Part shown: piece by piece, positions 10,591 through 18,627 of the stretch
How positions within the stretch are numbered: the first letter of the stretch is position 1
Layout: every line of letters begins with the position of its first letter
Origin: Ornithodoros turicata
Taxonomy: Eukaryota > Arthropoda > Arachnida > Ixodida > Argasidae
DNA length: 64,000 bases
Direction: 5' to 3'
NCBI RefSeq assembly: GCF_037126465.1
Contig: NC_088202.1
Span: forward strand, 121,162,123 to 121,226,122
Position numbers and translations under genes: made by a program
The notes under the pieces: model-generated
What the model was told of the DNA's origin: nothing
Seen by the model: the letters and a program-made list of their open reading frames with translations, nothing else
The model's database searches: none

Positions 10591-10886
10591 GCCTACTAGT
10601 ACTGAATTCGTTTTTTTCGGACTGCTCGATTATTCGGACTTTTGCGCGATGCACTATGACGATCAGCACACGCTACCAAAGTGAACATGTTTTTTTTTCC
10701 TCCGGACGCTAACTTTGGAACCCCCTGGCGGTGGAACCCTTCAAAATTTGGGACTAATATTTCGTATTCGATACCCCCTGCCACTACGAAGCATTCCGAT
10801 TTTTTCACAAAAATCTGGGTTGGTCGAGCCGCATCGCTGGATCAGTTGGCGTGGAATGCACCGGGGTGTTTTGGTGCACCTAGTCA
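10591..10886 (+). mobile_element. Fragment of the Tigger-like family (3' half)
   Basis: This matches the minus strand of about 2036-2250: GCTAACTTTGG, GTGGAACCCTTCAAAATTTG, GATACCCCCTGCCACTACGAA-like and CAGTTGGCGTGGAATGC segments correspond in order. It starts with the same TTATTCGGAC motif that ends the 9060-9390 fragment. Confidence 0.7.
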
Positions 10887-11496
10887 GTTCTGAAAGCTAT
10901 ACCACTGCACAGAAATAGCAGGGCCTCCTGTGAACGTATCAGGAACATGTGCCTTGCAAAAGGTATCCTGGAGAGGGATAGCATTGAAAAAATGGCTACG
11001 AAGCAAGCAAGCTGGTGAAGATAACACATAATGTAAAAACCCCGAGACTAGGGAACACGAAGGGACAGACACAACACGAAGTCTCAAACACAGCATTCTC
11101 TCTTGATGTGCTGGTGGTGTACAGTCAGAGGACAGTATTGGGCAAACATTGGGTTTAACATGAACACGCTAAAATGGGTCTGGAGAGTTGATAGAATGTT
11201 GCAAAATTGATCTGGAGATAGGGTGCAATGGGTGTAATCACATTGTACCCACATAAGATCCCCCTTATATTACATCCATTATCAACAAGCCCATCCTCTA
11301 CAAATTTAAGAGAAGAAACTTTGCTCATATTCCACAGATATTTATTTTTCTTGTAATAGGTTAAAGGCCACAAGGGTGTATTATGTAACAGGTACAAAAA
11401 AATAGAAGAATAAAACACTAGAACCAAAACCTAAATTAGAGACAAAGGAAAAAAAGAAAAAAAAGAAAACCATATCAGACAGGGGCAGCTGCTGAC
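10887..11496. other. Intron sequence, nothing recognised
   Basis: AT-rich sequence upstream of the donor side of CLASP exon 12. An A-rich run occurs at 11447-11468. No element was identified. Confidence 0.5.
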
Positions 11497-11685
11497 CTGA
11501 GGTTCTCCATGGAGCCATGGCTAGCATGCCGTGGAAGGGGCCTCCCTGTGCTACACAACGAGTTGCTGCTTGAAGAGTTGCTCATACACAGCTCCCCCTG
11601 CAGCATACGTTGCTTGCTGCTGTCCAGCGAGTGCAGTAAGGCATCAGCTTGCTCCTTGAAGTGGTCGGCAAAGCCCCAGAATGCC
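11497..11685 (-). CDS. CLASP: CLASP exon 12, end of TOG2 and start of Ser-rich linker
   Basis: This 189-nt minus-strand exon lies between TTTACTGTGCAG and GTCAGC. Completing the AA from exon 11 it reads KAFWGFADHFKEQADALLHS, then LDSSKQRML, then a Ser-rich stretch ending HASHGSMENL. Vertebrate CLASP has ARKCYWGFHSHFSREAEHLY, then SYQKAL, then a Ser-rich region with SQESL at the same place, so this closes the last TOG2 helix and opens the disordered Ser-rich region. It exits in phase 2, matching exon 13. Confidence 0.88.
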
Positions 11686-12157
11686 CTGCACAGTAAAGTG
11701 AGTGTGGCGCTTCACATCCATGCCACATCATATGGCACTGCTATACTAAGGGGAGGTTGAAGACAGAAGACTCTTCCACCTCAACAGCAAGTTGTACAGG
11801 CTCCCAAACATTTTCTCAGCACTGCTCTCGTACAATTTTTGCACATTAAAGTGAATCTGAGTTTAAGCAACGTAAGCAAGGATCAATGTCCTGGCACTGT
11901 GTATTCATTTCAGAAGAGAAAGTACAGAAACTTGTGTTATCTAGAAATGATGTACTATTGACAGCGTCATCAAGTTTCTATGGGTGGCACTACTGACAGC
12001 ACACTACAAGTGCCATCAATAGCGACAACCAAAATCAAGGTACTGACATACTGATGTTGATCAAGTATGCTGAGGCCCCCAAACTCTGTAGGACAATTTG
12101 TAGCATATCTAATATGACCATACAATAATCCTCCCACACCGAGGAGGGACATCCAGG

Positions 12158-12169
12158 GTGTGTGTGTGT

Positions 12170-12200
<31 letters not shown>

Positions 12201-12202
12201 GT
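12158..12202 (+). repeat. (TG)n followed by a run of about 18 G
   Basis: Thirteen TG units run straight into an uninterrupted G tract. It is a simple repeat within a CLASP intron. Confidence 0.95.
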
Positions 12203-12649
12203 GCTCTCAGTCCCACTGTTTATTTTGCCTACACCCTGTTCCAATATTTTTTTTTTCTGCCTCTTTTTAACCTCTACATTACCAAGCTATTGTTAGTGAA
12301 AAAATATTGAGCTTTCACCTATATGTACGAAGAACATACTGCATAGCATAAATATAAGGAATTGCTCACACATATAGCAAGTGTGACTACCCATGGAGAG
12401 TTTGTGACATTGAAGCATGTGAATAGAAATGAAATAGAACAGAAATGTGTGCTTGGAATTGGCACCCCAAAATGCATGTCAACATGTGCATTGTCATATG
12501 CAATGGCGTCCTCTTGTTAGATATGTTTGTGTGTAACATGCACTGGCAAATAACTAAAAAAAATCCACTAAAATTTAAATGTATTTTTGCCAAACTTGAC
12601 AGTGCTTGACTGAGGTCTTATTGAAACTGAGGTCCTTGCAGTTAGAAGT

Positions 12650-12832
12650 GAGCGAGGGTAAGTAAATTCGTACCCGTACCCGCACCGCAGATGTGCCACC
12701 CACATATGCACCCACAACCCCTGGAGCTTGATGCGGGTATTTCTGAATTTCTACCGGCAAATCGCAAAACTAAGTGGATATCTGCGGGTAATCGTGGGTA
12801 TACCCGCACCAGCACCCACCTATACTCACAAT
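12650..12832. repeat. ACCCGCACC/GCGGGTA-rich block, possible MITE remnant
   Basis: Left GTGAGCGAGGGTAAGT and right (minus strand) GTGAGTATAGGTGGGT are weakly inverted, with pyrimidine-rich ACCCG repeats inside. No target duplication could be fixed. Confidence 0.35.
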
Positions 12833-13147
12833 CATTTTTATGCTACATCGCATGCAACTTCACAAGACAATCAAGAAAAGTAGAAGGCATTAACGCTTAT
12901 GGACACTCAGATGCCAATGCTATACAGAACTGTAACGATGAAACTCTAAGAGTGCATTCTAAGAGTGTACAAGAAATATAATGACACCCTCTTCTGAATC
13001 AGTAGAAGTTGCACAACATTCAAGAGAGAAGCGTACATTTCACATCACTTATTCAATTGATTTTCATGGCTCCTAGCATGGAATCTTTCTTTTTTTGCTT
13101 TGTTGTGCTGACGTTCAACTGCACTTGTTACACAGAAAAGTGCTTAC

Positions 13148-13285
13148 TTCCTAGAGAAGGCCCTTGCTTCAGGGTCAGCATCACTGATGCCTTTCTTTAT
13201 GGCTTCTTGTAGAATTGCAATGTGCCTCTCCAACGTATGAGTGGGCCACGTGTGTAGTAACTGATCCAAAAATTCGTAACATGAT
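13148..13285 (-). CDS. CLASP: CLASP exon 11, TOG2 HEAT repeats
   Basis: A 138-nt minus-strand exon between TTATTACAG and GTAAGCAC. With the carried AA it encodes K-SCYEFLDQLLHTWPTHTLER, then HIAILQEAIKKGISDADPEAR, then AFSR. Vertebrate CLASP has RRCFEFLDLLLQEWQTHSLER, then HISVLAETIKKGIHDADSEAR here, near identity across the TOG2 helices that pack against tubulin. It enters and leaves in phase 2. Confidence 0.95.
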
Positions 13286-13359
13286 CTGTAATAAGAGGAC
13301 AGTGTGAGAAGGCATGTATACCTGCGTAGAAAAGAAATTGACTACTGGAGTTCACCTAC

Positions 13360-13430
13360 TTTCTAATGTCCTTTGATTTGGAGCTTAGGTTTAGCGTAAT
13401 CACTGGAATCAGCCGACTAACGTGAGTGTT
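13360..13430 (-). CDS. CLASP: CLASP exon 10, TOG2
   Basis: A 71-nt minus-strand exon after TCCTTCCAG and before GTAGGTGAA. It reads NTHVSRLIPVITLNLSSKSK-DIR plus AA. The vertebrate counterpart is HTHIPRLIPVITSNCTSKSV. The intron on its upstream side (13431-13489) is only 59 bp. Confidence 0.93.
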
Positions 13431-13489
13431 CTGGAAGGACAAAAATTTTATGCTGTTGCGCAAAGGCCGACTGAAAGACCTCGTCTTAC

Positions 13490-13625
13490 CTGAATGATGA
13501 AGCGTATAGTGACAATGCCTGAAGTTGACATAATCTTGGCACTACTGGGAATTAAGTTAATTAAAGAGGGAAGGACAGCCTCAGCAAAGTGGTCCAGCTT
13601 TTGACCTAATTGTTGAGATAAGTAC
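13490..13625 (-). CDS. CLASP: CLASP exon 9, TOG2 core
   Basis: A 136-nt minus-strand exon, the clearest family match in the window. It reads YLSQQLGQKLDHFAEAVLPS, LINLIPSSAKIMSTSGIVTI, then RFIIQ. Human CLASP1 has LGNKFDHGAEAIMPTIFNLI, then PNSAKIMATSGVVAVRLIIR. The KIMxTSG loop and the following R are intra-HEAT residues typical of CLASP TOG2. It leaves in phase 0 at GTAAGACG. Confidence 0.97.
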
Positions 13626-13716
13626 CTATACGAAGAAAAATATAAAAAGGGATTCTTAAGTGCAACATACTCAGCTGGCAACAAGCACTCTGGAATTGCA
13701 AAGTGACACAACTTAC

Positions 13717-13862
13717 GCTATTGTAATGCAAGCCTCTCTTACAACTTGCGACCTGAGGTCTCGGACCAACAGTTGGAAGGAATGCTCCATCAGTCGCAGA
13801 TTTGTGTACAGTTCCTCATAATCGGTTGCTCCAGTAACAATAAGGCTTCTCAAGTGTCGCAG
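13717..13862 (-). CDS. CLASP: CLASP exon 8, TOG2
   Basis: A 146-nt minus-strand exon after TTTCTTGCAG and before GTAAGTTG. It encodes LRHLRSLIVTGATDYEELYT, NLRLMEHSFQLLVRDLRSQV, then VREACITI. The vertebrate match is LKKIRSLLLAGAAEYDNFFQ, HLRLLDGAF, then LRSQVVREACIT. It forms the first HEAT repeats of TOG2. It exits in phase 2. Confidence 0.96.
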
Positions 13863-13951
13863 CTGCAAGAAACATCAATTTTTTTTATTTCCATTTTAAA
13901 CATACTCCCTCAACGTCCTGCCCTGAAAAAAAATGTGTTCATGACACTTAC

Positions 13952-14044
13952 ACCGTCGACCCTTTTCTCCCAGTCTGTGTTGGCTTCTGAGAGAACCTGC
14001 CGGAGTTTTGCGAGTTCCTGGTCGAGCTCCCTAGCAGAGTACAG
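13952..14044 (-). CDS. CLASP: CLASP exon 7, start of TOG2
   Basis: A 93-nt minus-strand exon after TGTGTCCTAG and before GTAAGTGT. It reads LYSARELDQELAKLRQVLSE, then ANTDWEKRVDG. The vertebrate match is IYSSRDLEESINKIREILSD with DWEQRVNA, including the conserved DWExRV where the first TOG helix pair meets. GTAAGT was chosen as donor over the GTGTAA two bases earlier because only it keeps frame with exon 8. Confidence 0.95.
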
Positions 14045-14144
14045 CTAGGACACAAATGTTCTCAGTTCAGGTACAAAATCTCAAAATATAGAAACAGAAA
14101 GTCATACTCGGACAACATTGAGGCAGAAATTACAATTGTCTTAC

Positions 14145-14209
14145 CTGTACTCTTGGCACATCTTCAAATGACCTAATAAACATCTCTTCATCGACAGCTC
14201 CTGCATTTG
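14145..14209 (-). CDS. CLASP: CLASP exon 6, linker before TOG2
   Basis: A 65-nt minus-strand exon after CTTTATCAG and before GTAAGAC. With the carried G it reads ANAGAVDEEMFIRSFEDVPR-VQ. Vertebrate CLASPs have GAGAVDEEDFIKAFDDVPVVQ at the same place, an acidic helix just before the TOG2 domain. Confidence 0.96.
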
Positions 14210-14335
14210 CTGATAAAGGCAGAAGGAAAATTGTGTGCAGTAACAGGATATGGTTACTTACACAATCAAACAATCTTCATAAACACAAACTGACAAGAAG
14301 CTCCAAAATGAAACTGTTCGCAATTATGTTTTAAT

Positions 14336-15152
14336 CAGGGAAGGATAATGGACGTACTTTGGTTACCGTTTCCATTTTCGTTACTGCTAGATTTTCGTTT
14401 CCGTTATCCGTTTCTGATACCGGCCTTTCAATTTCGTTTCCGTTTCGTTTCCGTTACTGTTTCCGGTAATGGAACGGTTGTTACAGAGCTGCGGGAAGAC
14501 AGCCCGTCCGGCTCTATGAGCACCCTGCTTTGCCCAAGTGCTGCTTCGGTGCCACGCGTACACAAGCAATTTTACGTTGTTGGGATGCACACATCTTGCA
14601 AGATAAAAAAAGTATGCATGCAGGAACATGTTTGCAGTCTTCAGTCACTCAGAGTCAATTAAAGATGGGCGTAACTTTCATCCAATGTCGCATTCATAAG
14701 CGGACGCTCTCAATAGTAAATAATACTGCCATGGCCACAGTGAAAAGAAAAAAAAAGTACAAAATAAGTAACTAAAAATCATAGGCTGGCATCCTCGTAC
14801 TATGGTGGAGTATAGTCATGTGCTGATGTCATGGGGTTACGAGGACTGGGGCGAGGTAAGTGAGGGATGCACCATCGAGATCCAATTTGCGCTTTCTTTC
14901 CATGCTCTCGTGCAGTATTTAGAGCATTACAGGGAATGGAGTCATCAAAATACAAAAACAAAAATGAAGTCACTCAAATGTCATCGTACAACAGGAATAG
15001 CCATTACCCGAATTCAATACCGGAGAATAAATTCGTTTCTGTTTGTTTCCTGTAATGGAGGACCGTGGCATGCGTTTCCGTTATCGTTACCATCTCCAAT
15101 TTCGGTAATATACCATTTCTGTTTCCGTTACCATTACCGTTACCCTTCCCTG
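14336..15152. mobile_element. 817-bp hAT-type element with GTTTTAAT duplication
   Basis: Ends are CAGGGAAGGATAATGGA (left) and CAGGGAAGGGTAACGGT (right, minus strand), starting CAGGG as in many hAT families. The octamer GTTTTAAT flanks both ends exactly (14328-14335 and 15153-15160). Both subterminal zones are arrays of CGTTTCCGTTA-like units in inverted orientation, likely transposase-binding repeats. There is no transposase frame, so it is non-autonomous. It lies in the CLASP intron between exons 5 and 6. Confidence 0.88.
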
Positions 15153-15657
15153 GTTTTAATATCAAACAAATTTATAGTACTATGGTTTGCATGATCTTTC
15201 ATGCTCATCTTAACTGGCATTATGTCTGTAAACATTATGATTACTTGGTATAACAGCTGTACCAGGCTCTGCCTGTTTAGTGTACACTTTTGCAATTGAA
15301 GGTCAAGTAAAGTGAAGGTAAAGTGCTAACATTCCAACTAACCACACTTTGCTCCACAACTGGTTTCCAAGCCTTAACAAACAGTGTAAGACAATGAAGC
15401 ATTTAAGTAGCAAGTACTATCCCAGAATGATTGCGTTTGTTTCGTTGCATTGATGAGTGTGTTTCGTGTGTCTCACACAAAAATCATATGGACAGCAATA
15501 CAGTAAAAGCAGAAGTATCTGCCAAACATATCCATGCATAACAACTGAGACACCAGGAAGTATAATAGCAGCTAACAAAGCAAATGGCAAAATGAAAATT
15601 ACAACAGGGTCAAAAGAATGTTTGTCAGCATGAACATAAAATTAGGTAAGCTGGTAC
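15153..15657. other. CLASP intron sequence, nothing recognised
   Basis: Remainder of the intron between the hAT element and exon 5. No feature seen. Confidence 0.5.
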
Positions 15658-15714
15658 CTGAAATGCTTGTCTTGGAAGCAGAGATGCCTTTGAAGCTATG
15701 CTTCCTCGAGAGAG
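15658..15714 (-). CDS. CLASP: CLASP exon 5, Ser/Lys-rich linker
   Basis: A 57-nt minus-strand exon after CTCTCGTAAAG and before GTACCAGC, entering and leaving in phase 1. It reads ALSRKHSFKGISASKTSIS. The composition fits the basic Ser-rich linker (RRLGSSTLGSKSS in vertebrates) between TOG1 and TOG2. The support is frame continuity and splice sites, since such linkers are poorly conserved. Confidence 0.8.
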
Positions 15715-15951
15715 CTTTACGAGAGAAAGCATTACAGATTATGGTAGCATGAAAAGAAAGCACAGCTAGAGGACAAGGCTCTAGGAAAACAGTGAAAACT
15801 TCTAAGAAAAGTACGAGGCTTTTAGAGATTTTAGCATATTAGGAAGCAAAAGAAACTGACTGTTTACAGCCTAATTAGGAAAATATGTAAATGTAGCATA
15901 ACAGCAACAAGCATCATTATTATTATAGTGCATGCTTAACATATTTCATTA

Positions 15952-16116
15952 CAGTAGAACCTCTTTATAGTGAAGTTGGTGGGCCACTAAAAAACTTTAC
16001 TACATCAGTTGTTCATGGTGGTGGAGGGGAGGCTCAAAATGTGGCACCACAGGTTCACTTCATTGTATACATATCTTCCTACATCTATGCAAATTCACTA
16101 TGTAAAGGTTATACTG
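15952..16116. mobile_element. 165-bp pogo-type MITE
   Basis: Ends CAGTAGAACCTCTTTATAGT and (minus strand) CAGTATAACCTTTACATAGT are inverted repeats, and TA flanks both sides (15950-15951, 16117-16118). It is similar in style to 45442-45548. It lies in the CLASP intron between exons 4 and 5. Confidence 0.75.
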
Positions 16117-16322
16117 TACTATGGCACTGAACTAGAAACACATAGGGGTGCACATGCAGAATTATGTCACCCAAACTTATAGCTACGATCCACTGACAGA
16201 ACAGACATGACACATAAAACAATGCTGTAGAGCACTTATGTTGGCCTAACAGCTGGTTTGAATTAAGCGGACAATGTACAATTAAGTTAAAATGCATGCA
16301 CTGTTAGAAGATGCCCACTAAC

Positions 16323-16428
16323 CTGATGACACAGGTGTGGAAGGAGGCTGAGATGGCTTAGTTGTTGAAAGCACATTTCGCCTGTTAGGAGGAGCACTGC
16401 TCGCCCGTTTGCATGTCTTGCTCTGGCC
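16323..16428 (-). CDS. CLASP: CLASP exon 4, Ser/Pro-rich linker
   Basis: A 106-nt minus-strand exon after CTTGTCGTAG and before GTTAGTGG. It reads GQSKTCKRASSAPPNRRNVL, then STTKPSQPPSTPVSS. The ASSAPPNRRNV core matches the vertebrate SKAPPSSRRNVG linker. It enters in phase 0 and leaves in phase 1. Confidence 0.85.
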
Positions 16429-18298
16429 CTACGACAAGTAACAAGGTTGCTAATGCACCAGCATTACATAACCAGTATTCGGTTACACGCATGAGTGCGG
16501 GAGATTTCATAACCACTGCTCAAAGGATGCAGAATCTAAATTGGCATCCATTATTGCCATTGAGCATATATTTGCAACTCAATAGCCTCATGGGAAGGCT
16601 TTCTTTCCTTTCTGACATTTATGCTCCAGGCAACTCTATAGTTTGCATGGATTATTTAGAGTGCAGCTACAACATGCATATTGTGCCATTTTTATACTGG
16701 GGCCCACAGTGAGCATTGTGCACTAAAACTGGTTTCACTCAATCACCAATATTTGCAGCCAACATTAGAGAACTTAAAGCAGCCGTGACCATCTGCCCCA
16801 AGCTATGCCAAACAATGGGAACCTACAAAAGGGTGTGGTTGGTTCACAGGACATCGAGCATCACAACTTAGGTCAAAAGTGATCCAACTGTGACATCATA
16901 GCAAGCATCTCTGTGAGAGAGGCAGCTGTGCTTATGTCACATGCTTATGGGGACAAATAGGTATGGCCAAGGCTCTTGCTCCTCCTGTGCCAGTTTGTTG
17001 GAGGGCTTCTATCTTGCAGCTACGACATTTAGGAAGGCAATCCTTTTTTCCTCAATACTTTGGCAATAATGTGTGCAAAATGAATGGACCACGTCACAGT
17101 CATCATCAGCATGACCACCATCATTATCATCATCATCATAGTAGGCTTCTATTACCCACGTTTTAACTTGTGTAAAGTGTTCTGCACACGCCAGTTGAAC
17201 ACAACTTCCCTCTTAGGATTAACACATCAACATGAATGTCGCAACAAGCATCCACAAGCTCAATTAGTCTCTGCACCTAGAACAAAATAACAAAAAAGAA
17301 AGAAAGAAAGAAAGAGAGAAAGAAACACACACACACACACACTTATTTGGTCCTCTTATGCACATAGAGCATTCTACTATACTCAAAGAAATATCTGGCA
17401 ATGATTACAACCACTACAGGTCTTTAGCATGCCCCTTGAAGATGAAATGCAACCTTTGAGGTTTCACATTACGGTGTGTAGCCCAAGCGGATAAAAATAA
17501 ATGGAAGAATGGTTGGCACCAACTGAAACAAAAGTTACAGAAGACAGCAACAGATTCACACAAAGAGCCTCCCTTATCTGCACACTGACTGACACTGCGC
17601 CAAGGCTATCCTTATTAGTGCAAACGGAAAGTATCTCACGAGAAGATGGTTATGGAAACGTACAGGAGTACCCAAGATAAAGCATGGGAGTTTGTAATGA
17701 AGATCAAATGAATAGAAATACTCTTTGGGAGCTAAAGTGTACCTAAAAGTGTAGTAAAAGTTTGCCACAGTAATTTGTCAATAAATTTATCTCTTAGGGG
17801 AGCATGGAAGGTACCTCTAATTTTTTTTTTTTTTTTTTTACCTTTTGCTACATTCAGGAAACGTCACGGAAAATATTGCCTTTAAGAAGCATGCATTTCC
17901 TGAGAAAATTAGTTTACAAGTATGTCTGCCAATCTCTCCCAGCTGCTTCTGGCGTGTTGTGATGCAAGACATCGCACACTTTTATTGGCTTCCAAGAACC
18001 AATCATCTGCTGGCGAGGCAACCGGTCGACTGCTCAGTGTCGGACACAGGACAGACCGCACTAAACGGCACCGCAAAAAGAAAGGAAGGAAAAGGAAGGT
18101 ACGAGCGGTTTTCACAATTTACCGAAATAAATCTGGTGACGCGATTTTTGTTAGCACTCCATACGCCATTGGCAAAAGATTTGGCGTCTGCCGCGCAACC
18201 AGTACTTTTTACGGAGCAGAAGAATTGGGTTTCTTTATCTTGGTGAAACCTGTACGTGGCTGCACAGCAGAAACAAGAATGCTGTGGCCTGTACTCAC
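16429..18298. other. CLASP intron, 1.9 kb
   Basis: It contains a CAT/ATC-rich stretch (17097-17145), an (AAAG)n(AC)n compound microsatellite (17289-17342) and a run of 19 T (17821-17839). Overlapping plus frames at 17845-18422 have no recognisable domain and cross exon 3 in antisense. Confidence 0.5.
17289..17342 (+). repeat. (AAAG)n(AC)n compound microsatellite
   Basis: About six AAAG-type units are followed by about eight AC units, in the intron between CLASP exons 3 and 4. Confidence 0.9.
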
Positions 18299-18325
18299 CC
18301 CTTCTGGCTCACTCATGTCCAGCTG
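18299..18325 (-). CDS. CLASP: CLASP exon 3, 27-nt microexon
   Basis: On the minus strand CTTCCCTATGAAG precedes and GTGAGTAC follows a 27-nt segment reading QLDMSEPEG. It enters and leaves in phase 0, exactly as exons 2 and 4 require. Its length is a multiple of three, so it could be skipped without changing frame. The acceptor could also be three bases later, which would drop the Q. Confidence 0.6.
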
Positions 18326-18592
18326 CTTCATAGGGAAGCAGGGAGGAAAGAACATTACCATATCTCAGCATTGGTATTGCATACTTAATAGACACAGACA
18401 AAAATCAGTCACTTTGTTTTGAAAGGAGAAGCGTTGTTGTCAATGATGTCCTCTGTGTTTATTGTGCCTTTGCGTTTAACCCGAGCTGCATTATGTCACT
18501 TACAGAATGACTATAAATTTTTTTAAAAAGTAATTTTAGTTATGTACGGTTTGAACAGCAAGCTCCATGAAGAGGATCAAAGGCTTACCGAA

Positions 18593-18627
18593 GATCTGTC
18601 AACGTCATCTTCGCCTCTGTGGGCTGC
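18593..18627 (-). CDS. CLASP: CLASP exon 2, acidic linker
   Basis: A 35-nt minus-strand exon after TTTTTCCTTGCAG and before GTAAGCCT. Entering with one carried base it reads (A)-HRGEDDVDRSS. Vertebrate CLASPs have FDDEDSVDGNRPSS at this point, which is also where the short TOG1-less isoforms join. The phase (1 in, 0 out) fits the candidate first exon at 50213-50411 and exon 3. Confidence 0.75.

Larger units (their letters stand above)
11686..13147. other. CLASP intron, 1.46 kb
   Basis: It holds a TG/G microsatellite (12158-12202) and an ACCCGCACC/GCGGGTA-rich block (about 12650-12830) that may be a worn hAT-type MITE. The rest is unremarkable. Confidence 0.6.
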
